DNA from: an uncultured Pelagibacteraceae bacterium
GTDB taxonomy: Bacteria; Pseudomonadota; Alphaproteobacteria; Pelagibacterales; Pelagibacteraceae
Direction: 5' to 3'
NCBI GenBank assembly: GCA_902612325.1
Contig: CACMDB010000005.1
Coordinates: 1-64,000 of the forward strand
Length of the DNA: 64,000 nt
Both the position numbers and the translations under genes were made by a program. Below the pieces are notes generated by a model. It saw nothing but the letters and a program-made list of their open reading frames with translations. It was not told where the DNA came from and made no database searches. This document shows positions 45,585 through 54,099 of this stretch, piece by piece. Numbering within the stretch: position 1 is the stretch's first letter; the number at the start of each line of letters is the position of its first letter.

Positions 45585-47363
45585 TTGAATAAATATAGAA
45601 GTCACAATTGTAACGAACTTAGAAAAAAAAATGTTGGGAGTAATATTTTACTTTCAGGTTGGATTAATAAGAAACGTGATCATGGAAATCTCCTATTTTT
45701 AGATTTACGTGATAACTATGGCATCACACAGTGTATAGTAGACAAAGAAAATAAAAACTTTAAAGATTTAGAAAAATTACAACTTGAAACAGTTATTAAT
45801 ATAGAGGGTAAAGTAGTTGATAGATCAACTGATACAATCAATAAAGAGATAGAAACAGGAGAGATTGAAGTCACTATCGAAAATTTTGTTGTTTTGGGTA
45901 AGTGCAAAGAATTGCCAATGCCTATTTTTAGTGATCAAGAATATTCTGAAGAAATCAGATTAAAATATAGATATTTAGATTTAAGAAGAAAAAAAATTCA
46001 TGAAAATATTATTTTGAGATCTAAAGTTATTTCGTTTATCAGAAATGAAATGAATAAATTTGGTTTTTTAGAGTTTCAAACACCAATATTAACTTCATCT
46101 AGTCCTGAGGGAGCCAGAGATTTTCTTGTGCCAAGTAGATTGAATCCAGGTAAGTTTTATGCTTTGCCGCAGGCACCGCAACAATTTAAGCAACTCATAA
46201 TGGTTTCAGGTTTTGATAAATATTTTCAAATCGCCCCATGTTTTAGAGATGAAGATGCTCGTGCTGATCGAAGCCCAGGAGAGTTTTATCAGTTAGATTT
46301 AGAGATGTCTTTTGTTGAGCAAGAGGATGTTTTCAAAGTCGTTGAACAATTATTAGTAAACACTTTTAAAAAATTCTCAAAAAAAAAAATTATATCAGAA
46401 AAATTTCCAAGAATTACCTATAGAGATGCTCTTTTAAAATATGGAAGTGATAAACCCGATCTTAGAAATCCATTGATAATTGAGGACATAACAGAAACTT
46501 TTACTAGAGAGGATGTTTCTTTTGATATCTTTAAAAAACTTGTGAAGTCTGGCTCAAATGTACGATGTATAGTGACTAAGAATACGAAAGATAAACCAAG
46601 AAGCTTCTTTGATAATATTGATAGATGGGCCAAAGATGAGGGAGCTTCTGGACTAGCTTATTTCACTATTGAAAATGGGATTTCTGCAAAAGGGCCAGTG
46701 GGTAAATTTTTTTCAAAAGAGTCTTTAGAGGAAATCATGAAAAAAACAGGCGCAAAAGTTGGAGATAGTATATTTATGGCTTGTAGTAAAAAAAAGGATT
46801 TAGAGCGAATAACTAGTTTGGCTAGAGATAAAATTGCAAAAGACTTAGATTTAATAGATGATAGTGTTTTTGCATTTTGTTGGGTAGTTGATTATCCAAT
46901 GTTTGAAAAAAACGATCAAACAAATAAAATTGAATTTAGTCACAATCCTTTTTCGATGCCACAAGGGGATATTAAAAAACTTAATTTTGAAAAACCTTTG
47001 GATATGTTAGCCTATCAGTACGACGTAGTATGTAATGGGATTGAACTTTCATCTGGTGCTATAAGAAATCATATTCCTGAACTTATGTATAAATTATTTG
47101 CTATTGCTGGTTATGATAAAGATCAAGTTGATGAAAAATTTAGTGGAATGATTAATGCTTTAAGCTATGGTGCACCACCGCACGGCGGAATTGCTCCTGG
47201 AATTGATAGAATTATAATGCTCTTGGCAAACGAAAAAAATATTCGGGAAGTAACTATGTTTCCTATGAACCAAAATGCTCAAGATTTAATGATGAATGCT
47301 CCATCATCAATAGATGAAAAGCAATTAAAGGAGCTTAATCTAGCTCTCAAAATAAAAAAATAG
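45585..47363 (+). CDS. aspS: Aspartyl-tRNA synthetase
   Basis: 592 residues, bacterial-type class II synthetase. Starts from TTG at 45585, immediately after the hda stop; no ATG fits the family N-terminus (RSHNCNELRKKNVGSNI). The OB-fold anticodon domain contains GWINKKRDHGNLLFLDLRD, motif 2 is FRDEDARADR, the GAD insertion follows, and motif 3 is GIAPGIDRIIMLL. It may be a non-discriminating enzyme if the cell uses GatCAB, which cannot be judged here. The stop is 1 base from that of the convergent TSCPD gene. Confidence 0.96.
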   Translation: MNKYRSHNCNELRKKNVGSNILLSGWINKKRDHGNLLFLDLRDNYGITQCIVDKENKNFKDLEKLQLETVINIEGKVVDRSTDTINKEIETGEIEVTIENFVVLGKCKELPMPIFSDQEYSEEIRLKYRYLDLRRKKIHENIILRSKVISFIRNEMNKFGFLEFQTPILTSSSPEGARDFLVPSRLNPGKFYALPQAPQQFKQLIMVSGFDKYFQIAPCFRDEDARADRSPGEFYQLDLEMSFVEQEDVFKVVEQLLVNTFKKFSKKKIISEKFPRITYRDALLKYGSDKPDLRNPLIIEDITETFTREDVSFDIFKKLVKSGSNVRCIVTKNTKDKPRSFFDNIDRWAKDEGASGLAYFTIENGISAKGPVGKFFSKESLEEIMKKTGAKVGDSIFMACSKKKDLERITSLARDKIAKDLDLIDDSVFAFCWVVDYPMFEKNDQTNKIEFSHNPFSMPQGDIKKLNFEKPLDMLAYQYDVVCNGIELSSGAIRNHIPELMYKLFAIAGYDKDQVDEKFSGMINALSYGAPPHGGIAPGIDRIIMLLANEKNIREVTMFPMNQNAQDLMMNAPSSIDEKQLKELNLALKIKK

Positions 47364-47364
47364 A

Positions 47365-48174
47365 TTATTTTTTACCTTTAAGATTTATCTTAACATCTGA
47401 TAAATCAACTAAATTTTTCTTATAGTTATTTCTGACAAAACCTTTACTAGTAATATCTTTTACTATTTTCAAAAGTTGATTTTGATCATCAATATTTGAA
47501 ATTTCTGAATTACCAATTGATGGTGTATGAGCCAAATCTTCTCTATTCTGATAAGAAATTGCTAATTCTCTAAAAATATAGTCTAGAATTGATGTTGCGG
47601 TTAAAATTCTATCATTTCCATGAACTTTACCGGAAGGTTCAAATTTTGTACCAACAAAAGCACTTATAAATTCATCCAGTGGAACCCCATATTGTAGACC
47701 TAATGACACTGCTATAGCAAAATTGTTCATTAGAGCTTTAACCAGTTCACCCTCTTTGCTTGTATCAATAAAAATTTCTCCAATTTTTCCATCTTCGTAT
47801 TCACCAGTGTGTAAATATACTTTATGATCACCAATAGTTGCTTTTTGGATGTAGCCCTTTCTTCTATCCGGCATACTAAATCTTTTTCCTGATTTTTCTG
47901 AATTATTATTATTTGACTTGATTATATTCTCTAAATTTTTTGATGATGATTGGCGATTTGAGGCTACTACATCAATTTTCTTATTTTCAACAATTTTTTT
48001 ATTATTTGGATCTAAGCTTTTGGTTTTTCTATTATCAAGTTTTACGTCCAGGACTTCAAATTTACCATCGTCACGTCTTTCTAAATTTTTAAGCTCAGTT
48101 TCATTAATATCATCTAAATAATGATTTACTTTAAAAGTACACGTGTAATATGTTTCAACTAAATATTTTGCCAT
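47365..48174 (-). CDS. Stand-alone TSCPD-domain protein (NrdJ C-terminal-like)
   Basis: 269 residues. Residues about 97-215 match the TSCPD region found near the C-terminus of B12-dependent ribonucleotide reductase Nrd[53 protein letters not shown] and [15 protein letters not shown]. The catalytic alpha-chain of NrdJ is absent, and the N-terminal 96 residues are a different, charged and low-complexity region. The protein lacks the C-terminal redox cysteines (only Cys12 is evident). A regulatory or assembly role around nucleotide reduction is possible but not shown. GAGGT before the ATG is a good ribosome-binding site. Confidence 0.78.
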   Translation of the reverse strand: MAKYLVETYYTCTFKVNHYLDDINETELKNLERRDDGKFEVLDVKLDNRKTKSLDPNNKKIVENKKIDVVASNRQSSSKNLENIIKSNNNNSEKSGKRFSMPDRRKGYIQKATIGDHKVYLHTGEYEDGKIGEIFIDTSKEGELVKALMNNFAIAVSLGLQYGVPLDEFISAFVGTKFEPSGKVHGNDRILTATSILDYIFRELAISYQNREDLAHTPSIGNSEISNIDDQNQLLKIVKDITSKGFVRNNYKKNLVDLSDVKINLKGKK

Positions 48175-48293
48175 TTAACCTCGGTTATTATTTTAAATTT
48201 TATTTGAATAATGAATCAATTAATTTATATACAAAAACAAATTTTAGTCTAATTTAATTTATACAATTTTAAATTGAAAAAAATAATTTTATT

Positions 48294-48653
48294 ATGTTGA
48301 CACTTTTAAAAAAAATTTTTACCTGGTGGAATCGGGATACTTTTGGAACCAGAATAAAAACAATTTTATCTGGTAAATTAGTAGGTACAGATCATTTAGG
48401 AAATAAATACTATGAATCTAAGAATGGAAAAAGATGGGTTATTTATGCAGCAGAAATTGACGCATCAAAAATACCAGTTGAGTGGTATTCATGGATACAT
48501 TTTACTCATAATAAAATTGAAAATAATCATGAATTAAGAAAATATGATTGGCAAAAACCCCATCAAGAGAATTTAACTGGTACAGAGTCAGCTTATTATC
48601 CAAATAAAAACAAAAATGCTATTCAAAAAAAATATAGGTCTTGGAAAGACTAG
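48294..48653 (+). CDS. NDUFA12-family NADH:ubiquinone oxidoreductase accessory subunit
   Basis: 119 residues. Family blocks: TWWNRDTFGTRIKT, LVGTDHLGNKYYE, RWVIYAAEIDASKIPVEWYSWIH and a YDWQKPHQENLTGT tail. NDUFA12 homologues are small accessory subunits of complex I in alphaproteobacteria and mitochondria. It overlaps the next gene by 38 bases. Confidence 0.93.
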   Translation: MLTLLKKIFTWWNRDTFGTRIKTILSGKLVGTDHLGNKYYESKNGKRWVIYAAEIDASKIPVEWYSWIHFTHNKIENNHELRKYDWQKPHQENLTGTESAYYPNKNKNAIQKKYRSWKD

Positions 48654-49014
48654 ATTTTATTTATTTATATTTCTTTTTTTAATCATACCCTTTTTTGCAT
48701 ATTCTGAGCAAAATCAAGTAGAAAGCTACACTAATATAAAAATTTTAGATAAAATTTCCTCAAAAAATATTTTAGTTAAACTTAAAAACGGAGAGGCAAA
48801 AAAACATAAAGATCTTCTAATTAAAAGTATGAAGTGTAAAAATTCTGAATTCGATGATAATCCAGAAATAACAGCTTATATTCAAGTTAGTGATCTAACA
48901 AATAAAGATAAAGACGATGTGTTTGTTTTTAATGGCTGGATGTTTTCATCAAGCCCTTCTATAACTCCGTTTGATCACCCTGTATATGATATTTGGTTAG
49001 TAAGCTGTTATTAA
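48616..49014 (+). CDS. DUF2155 domain protein, exported
   Basis: 132 residues. A signal peptide (residues 13-30, ending FAYSEQ) precedes a DUF2155 domain: ITAYIQVSDLTNKDKDDVFVFNGWMFSSSPSITPFDHPVYDIWLVSC. Two cysteines (in KCKN and the penultimate residue) may form a disulfide in the periplasm. The gene is a constant neighbour of NDUFA12 and of aroQ-accB-accC in alphaproteobacteria. Its TAA shares TTAA (49011-49014) with the stop of convergent accC. Confidence 0.86.
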   Translation: MLFKKNIGLGKTRFYLFIFLFLIIPFFAYSEQNQVESYTNIKILDKISSKNILVKLKNGEAKKHKDLLIKSMKCKNSEFDDNPEITAYIQVSDLTNKDKDDVFVFNGWMFSSSPSITPFDHPVYDIWLVSCY

Positions 49015-50348
49015 ACTATTTTGTCATTATCAAGCCAACTTACATTAAAATCAGACTCGATAAATTTTTTATGACTTAAAAGTTTTTTGTGTAAAGGAAT
49101 TGTTGTTGTAATACCCTCAATAACAAATTCATCTAATGATCTATTCATTCTTTGAATAGCTTCTCCTCTATTTCTACCATGACAAATTAGTTTACATATC
49201 ATACTATCGTAATATGGAGTTACTTTATAACCTTGAAATATTGCTCCATCTACTCTTGTTCTAAAACCGGATGGTTGATGACACATGCCAATTGTACCTG
49301 GAGATGGTTGAAAATTTTTTTCTGGATCTTCAGCATTTATTCTACATTCAATAGCATGGCCTCTAGGATTTATATCTGATTGTTTAAGAGCTGTTTCACC
49401 AGTAAAAGCAATCCATATTTGTTCTTTAATTATGTCTATTCCTGTAACCATTTCAGTAACTGGATGTTCAACTTGAACTCTCGTATTCATTTCCAAAAAG
49501 TAAAATTTTCCATCCTCATAAATAAATTCGACTGTACCAGCTCCTTGATAACCGATTTTTCTGACCATATTTACAGTTCTATCAAATAAATCTTTTCTAA
49601 TTTCGTCGTTTAAAACTGGGCTTGGAGTTTCTTCAATTAATTTTTGATGTCTTCTTTGAACTGAGCAATCTCTTTCATGTAAATGGATTGTTGCATTTTT
49701 TCCAGCTAAAATTTGAACTTCTATATGCCTTGGATTTTGAAAAAATTTCTCAATATAAACTTCGTCATTGCCAAAATATTTTTTTGCCTCTGATTTTGCT
49801 GTAGAAAACATTGTCTCAAAATCTTCTTCTTTTTGAACAATTTTCATACCTTTACCTCCTCCACCTCCGGAGGCTTTGATTAAGATCGGAAAACCAATTT
49901 TTTTACACAACTCTTTTGCTGTAGCTACATCTTGAACACCACCCTCAGATCCTTCTATTACAGGTAATCCATTTTCTTTTGCAATTTTTTTTGCTTGAAT
50001 TTTATCTCCCATCATTTCAATATGTTTTGCAGAAGCACCAATAAATTTGATTTTATTTTCTTCAAGTATCTTTGCGAAGTTTGCATTTTCAGACAAAAAA
50101 CCATAACCAGGATGAACTGCTTCAGCATTAGTCAAATCTATAGCTGATAAAAGTGCAGGAATATTTAAATAACTATTAGCCGGTTGATGAGAGCCTATAC
50201 AAACACTTTCATCTGCTAATTTAACGTGCATACTTTCTCTATCTACGTCTGAATGAACAGCAACAGTGGAGATTCCCCATTCTTTACATGCTCTTATAAT
50301 TCTAACTGCAATTTCCCCACGATTTGCAATCAAAATTTTTTTAAACAT
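49011..50348 (-). CDS. accC: Biotin carboxylase subunit of acetyl-CoA carboxylase
   Basis: 445 residues. ATP-dependent carboxylation of biotin on AccB. It starts MFKKILIANRGEIAVRIIRA; the glycine-rich ATP loop KASGGGGGKGMKIV is near 159-172, and EMNTRVQVEHPVTE carries the catalytic residues. The start overlaps accB by one base. Confidence 0.97.
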   Translation of the reverse strand: MFKKILIANRGEIAVRIIRACKEWGISTVAVHSDVDRESMHVKLADESVCIGSHQPANSYLNIPALLSAIDLTNAEAVHPGYGFLSENANFAKILEENKIKFIGASAKHIEMMGDKIQAKKIAKENGLPVIEGSEGGVQDVATAKELCKKIGFPILIKASGGGGGKGMKIVQKEEDFETMFSTAKSEAKKYFGNDEVYIEKFFQNPRHIEVQILAGKNATIHLHERDCSVQRRHQKLIEETPSPVLNDEIRKDLFDRTVNMVRKIGYQGAGTVEFIYEDGKFYFLEMNTRVQVEHPVTEMVTGIDIIKEQIWIAFTGETALKQSDINPRGHAIECRINAEDPEKNFQPSPGTIGMCHQPSGFRTRVDGAIFQGYKVTPYYDSMICKLICHGRNRGEAIQRMNRSLDEFVIEGITTTIPLHKKLLSHKKFIESDFNVSWLDNDKIV

Positions 50349-50779
50349 TATTCTAAAATGATAAGAGTTTGGCCAAACTCTACAGGTTGACCATCAGCTA
50401 CAAGTATCTTCTTTACTATTCCATCAGAACTTGAGGGCACATGATTCATAGTTTTCATAGCCTCTACAATCATAATTGTATCACCTTTTTTTATTTTCTT
50501 TCCAACCTCTACGAATTTTTTAGCTCCAGGTTCAGGTGCATGGTAAGCAGTACCAATTATTGGTGATGTAATTTCAATTCCAGATATATTATTTTGACTT
50601 TCTAAATTTTTATTTGAGCTTATTTCTTTAGATAATTTTTGATTTGTTTGATTATTAATTGAAATATTATTTTTTGAGACTTTTATTTTGGTATCTTTTT
50701 CAGTGTACTCCAGTTCAGTAAGATTAAATTCATCCAAATAATCACTTAACTCTTTTATAATTTTTTTATCTATTTTCAT
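50348..50779 (-). CDS. accB: Biotin carboxyl carrier protein of acetyl-CoA carboxylase
   Basis: 143 residues. Biotin is attached at K109 in EAMKTMNHV. A Ser/Asn/Lys-rich linker (residues 36-66) joins the N-terminal helix domain and the biotinyl domain, here rich in Asn where other species have Ala/Pro. It overlaps aroQ by 14 bases and accC by 1 base. Confidence 0.97.
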   Translation of the reverse strand: MKIDKKIIKELSDYLDEFNLTELEYTEKDTKIKVSKNNISINNQTNQKLSKEISSNKNLESQNNISGIEITSPIIGTAYHAPEPGAKKFVEVGKKIKKGDTIMIVEAMKTMNHVPSSSDGIVKKILVADGQPVEFGQTLIILE

Positions 50780-51215
50780 TTTGAATTAGCTTTTGCATTG
50801 AAATTATGGCTAAAATATAACCATCAGCATTTAAGCCAAATATTCCACCTGTAACTACATCACTTATTAAAGACTTTTTCCTAAATTCTTCACGTTTATA
50901 GATATTTGAAATATGTACTTCAATAATAGGTTTTTTAAAAATTTCTAAAGCATCTCTAATTGCAATTGAGGTGTGAGTAAATGCAGCAGCATTAATAATC
51001 ATCCCATCAAATTTTTCTCTAGCATTTTGTATTATATTAACCAATTCACCCTCAACATTTGATTGTGCAAATTCAGTGGAAAGCCCTAATTCTTTTGATT
51101 TTGCTAAGCATTCTTCTTTAAGTTTGTCAAAAGTAATCGATCCATATTGTGATTGTTCTCTTTCACCTAATAGATTAATATTTGGACCATTAATAATAAT
51201 TATTTTATTATTCAT
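50766..51215 (-). CDS. aroQ: 3-dehydroquinate dehydratase, type II
   Basis: 149 residues. Shikimate pathway. INGPNINLLGERE (residues 6-18), SNVEGELVNIIQNA with catalytic Glu, NAAAFTHTSIAIRDAL and VHISNIYKREEFR are all canonical. First gene of aroQ-accB-accC. The start codon is 16 bases from that of divergent thiS. Confidence 0.96.
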   Translation of the reverse strand: MNNKIIIINGPNINLLGEREQSQYGSITFDKLKEECLAKSKELGLSTEFAQSNVEGELVNIIQNAREKFDGMIINAAAFTHTSIAIRDALEIFKKPIIEVHISNIYKREEFRKKSLISDVVTGGIFGLNADGYILAIISMQKLIQNENR

Positions 51216-51231
51216 TCAGCTTTTATATACG

Positions 51232-51444
51232 ATGAAAAAAAAAATAAAAATAAAATTAAATGGAAAATTGAAAGCTATTAATAATAATTCAACATTATTC
51301 AATATTGTTCAAAAAAACAAAATTCCTTTAACGAAAGTAGCTATTGAATTAAATCAAGAAATAGTGGATAAAAAAAAAATAAAAAGCATCAACCTTAAAA
51401 ATAATGATAAAATAGAAATAGTTCATTTCATTGGAGGTGGTTAA
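51232..51444 (+). CDS. thiS: Sulfur carrier protein ThiS
   Basis: 70 residues from the ATG at 51232. The frame is open further upstream but that part overlaps aroQ antisense, and the ThiS fold begins here ([13 protein letters not shown]). The C-terminal Gly-Gly needed for adenylation and thiocarboxylate formation is present (FIGGG, one extra glycine at the very end). It supplies sulfur for the thiamine thiazole ring. thiG follows after 2 bases. Confidence 0.9.
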   Translation: MKKKIKIKLNGKLKAINNNSTLFNIVQKNKIPLTKVAIELNQEIVDKKKIKSINLKNNDKIEIVHFIGGG

Positions 51445-51446
51445 AA

Positions 51447-52220
51447 TTGAAAACAGATAAATTTATTATTTCTAATAAAAATTTTAGCTCTAGACTTATT
51501 GTTGGAACTGGTAAGTATAAAAGCATGCAAGAGTGTGCAAAGGCAATAAAATTATCTGGAGCTGAAATAGTCACTGTTGCTGTTAGAAGAGTAAATATTA
51601 CTGATAAAAAAAGACCATTATTGATGGATTATATAGATCCTAAAAAAATTACCTATCTTCCTAACACTGCTGGATGTTTTAATTCAAAAGAAGCATTAAG
51701 AACTTTAAGATTAGCAAGGGAGATTGGCGGATGGAAATTAGTAAAACTTGAAGTTTTGGGTGATAAAAAAAACTTATTTCCAGAAATGATCGAAACACTT
51801 AAATCTACCGAGATATTAACCAAAGAGGGTTTTAAAGTTATGGTCTATTGTAATGATGATCCTTTAATGGCAAAAAGATTGGAAAACGCAGGTGCTTGCG
51901 CAATAATGCCTTTAGCTGCCCCAATAGGTTCAGGTCTAGGTATAATTAATGATATTAATATTAAGATAATAAGGAAGCAAACAAAATTACCATTAATCAT
52001 TGATGCAGGGCTAGGACAAGCTTCAGATGCAGCTATAGCTATGGAACTTGGATGTGATGGGGTTTTAGTAAATACAGCAATTGCAAAAGCAAAAAAACCA
52101 TTTCAAATGGCTTTGGCGTTTAAGAATGCAGTTATAGCAGGTCGTCAATCTTATTTATCTGGAAGAATAAAAAAAACTCTATACGGAAATCCATCTTCAC
52201 CAAAGTCTGGAATTATTTAG
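51447..52220 (+). CDS. thiG: Thiazole synthase
   Basis: 257 residues from a TTG start at 51447, placed 2 bases after thiS, with GGAGGTGG (inside the thiS end) as an excellent ribosome-binding site. Forms the thiazole phosphate from DXP, ThiS thiocarboxylate and dehydroglycine. The Schiff-base lysine is K100 ([10 protein letters not shown]), and [29 protein letters not shown] lies near the C-terminus in slightly different wording. It overlaps the convergent RNase E gene by 8 bases. No thiO, thiH, thiE or thiC is seen nearby. Confidence 0.94.
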   Translation: MKTDKFIISNKNFSSRLIVGTGKYKSMQECAKAIKLSGAEIVTVAVRRVNITDKKRPLLMDYIDPKKITYLPNTAGCFNSKEALRTLRLAREIGGWKLVKLEVLGDKKNLFPEMIETLKSTEILTKEGFKVMVYCNDDPLMAKRLENAGACAIMPLAAPIGSGLGIINDINIKIIRKQTKLPLIIDAGLGQASDAAIAMELGCDGVLVNTAIAKAKKPFQMALAFKNAVIAGRQSYLSGRIKKTLYGNPSSPKSGII

Positions 52221-54006
52221 CTTTTTTAAAATATTTTCTTTTTCTAAAAGTTTTCTTTTTAAATTTCTTCTTGTCTTTTAATTCAATAACATTACTTACT
52301 TTTTGTTCCTCAAGATTTTTTAATTTTTCAAATTGTTCAATGAGTTCTATAGTTTTCTTAGATTTATTTTTAAAGTCAATAATATATTCAGGAATTATTA
52401 AGCTATTATCAGATATTATATCAATTTTCATTTTATTCTTTTTTTCGAAGTATGTAAGATCTTCAATAAAATTTTCTTTTAGAAAATCAGAAATTTTTTT
52501 ACAAACTTTTAAATCTACAAATTTAGCTTTGTTTAAAACCGCTTTTAATTCGACTAATTTAAGAATTTTTAGCGCAAAGGACTCATCTGTTAGTTTAATA
52601 TTCCACTTTACGGCGCTTTCTCTTAATCTCTGTCGAGACATTTCTAAAAGACCAAAATTCGATATTCTTCCAATTTGAATTCTAGCTCGATCAGTTCTAC
52701 ATTTTTCTTTAAGTCTTCTTTCAACTAATCTCCGATTACCATAACTAAGCATATCAATAAAATCTATTATGATTAGTCCCGATAAATCTCTTATTTTTAT
52801 TTGTCTTGCTATTTCTTCCGCTGCCTCAAGATTTGTATCTAAAGCAGTGCTTTCTACATTTTTTTGTTTTATTGAACTTCCAGAGTTGATATCAATAGAA
52901 ACCAATGCTTCAGTTGGATTGATAACCAAGTAGCCACCTGAATTTAGTTTTATTTCACTTTCAAATATTTGATTTAATTTTTGTTCAATACCCTCCTCAA
53001 TAAACAAAGGTCTTTTTCCTCTGTATTTTTTTATCTTTTTTACATGAGAAGGCATCATCATTTTCATAAAATTTTGAGCTTTCTTATAACCCTCATTACC
53101 TTCAATGATTATATTTTTTGTATTTTCATCGTACATATCTCTTAAAGTTCTTTTAATTATTTCGCTTTCTTGATGAATTAATGAAGGCGCTATAGAGCTT
53201 AAGGCATTTTCCTTAATTTGATTCCAATTATTAATCAGTGTGTCTAAATCATGATTGATTTCATTTTTAGTTTTGTTGCTTCCAGCGGTTCTTACTATAA
53301 GCCCCATTTCTTTTGGAATTTCAATTTCATTTAAAATACTTCTTATTTTTTTTCGGTCTGCAGGATTAAAAATTTTTCTGGAAATTCCTCCACCTTTAGG
53401 TGTGTTAGGCATTAAAACTATATATTTTCCTGCAATAGAAATAAATGTGCTTAACGCGGCACCTTTTTGACCACGCTCATCTTTTATAACCTGAACTAAA
53501 ATTACTTGATTGGGCTTTATTACCTCTTGGATTTTATATCTTTTGAATCTAAATTTACTTTCATATTTTTTTTCTTTTTCATTTTCTGTATTTTCCTTAT
53601 CTTCTGGATCTTTTTTTTCTATTGGATCCTTTTTTTCCAAGGGATCCTCAATTTCTAATTTACCTTCAGCTAAATTTTCTTCCTCTTTAGCTTCAACTTT
53701 TTTTGATAATTCTTCCCGGACTCTTTCTTCTTCTTGTTTAATTTTTTCTAAATCACTTTGTGGAATTTGATAATAATCAGATTGAATATCATTAAAAGAT
53801 AAAAAGCCATGTCGCTCTCTTCCGAAATCAACAAAAGCAGCTTGCAAAGATGGCTCTATACGACTTACTTTGCCTAAATAGATATTATTTTTTATTAAAT
53901 TATTTTTTATGCCCTCATACTCATAGTCTTCAATTTTTTCACCTGACTTGAGCACAATTCTAATCTCATTTGGATGCGAAGCATCAATATATAAATTTTT
54001 TTCCAT
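52213..54006 (-). CDS. rne: Ribonuclease E/G
   Basis: 597 residues, main endoribonuclease of mRNA decay. The N-terminal S1 domain (residues 35-185) carries an acidic Lys/Glu-rich insertion of about 60 residues, common in alphaproteobacteria. The 5'-sensor IVRTAG and catalytic DINSGSS and IIIDFIDM aspartates are present. The Zn-link CPxCxG that should follow SRQRLR is absent: the chain passes from [11 protein letters not shown] straight to the C-terminal subdomain (coded about 52590-52645). The large scaffold domain of E. coli RNase E is also missing, replaced by a basic tail ([15 protein letters not shown]). Confidence 0.92.
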   Translation of the reverse strand: MEKNLYIDASHPNEIRIVLKSGEKIEDYEYEGIKNNLIKNNIYLGKVSRIEPSLQAAFVDFGRERHGFLSFNDIQSDYYQIPQSDLEKIKQEEERVREELSKKVEAKEEENLAEGKLEIEDPLEKKDPIEKKDPEDKENTENEKEKKYESKFRFKRYKIQEVIKPNQVILVQVIKDERGQKGAALSTFISIAGKYIVLMPNTPKGGGISRKIFNPADRKKIRSILNEIEIPKEMGLIVRTAGSNKTKNEINHDLDTLINNWNQIKENALSSIAPSLIHQESEIIKRTLRDMYDENTKNIIIEGNEGYKKAQNFMKMMMPSHVKKIKKYRGKRPLFIEEGIEQKLNQIFESEIKLNSGGYLVINPTEALVSIDINSGSSIKQKNVESTALDTNLEAAEEIARQIKIRDLSGLIIIDFIDMLSYGNRRLVERRLKEKCRTDRARIQIGRISNFGLLEMSRQRLRESAVKWNIKLTDESFALKILKLVELKAVLNKAKFVDLKVCKKISDFLKENFIEDLTYFEKKNKMKIDIISDNSLIIPEYIIDFKNKSKKTIELIEQFEKLKNLEEQKVSNVIELKDKKKFKKKTFRKRKYFKKAK

Positions 54007-54099
54007 AACATTTTATTTGATTGATTCATAAATAATTAAAATTTTGTTTGTATTCTTATGCCTTATCTTTAACAAATTCCGATATATAATGGAAACAAA

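Noticed and set aside
51076..51231. Extended open frame upstream of thiS
   Set aside because: It runs antisense through aroQ and encodes no ThiS-like sequence; the ubiquitin-like fold begins at 51232.
54085..54090. Perfect TATAAT just before mrcA
   Set aside because: It is 9 bases from the ATG and there is no fitting -35. In such AT-rich DNA a TATAAT is likely by chance; mentioned only in the mrcA entry.
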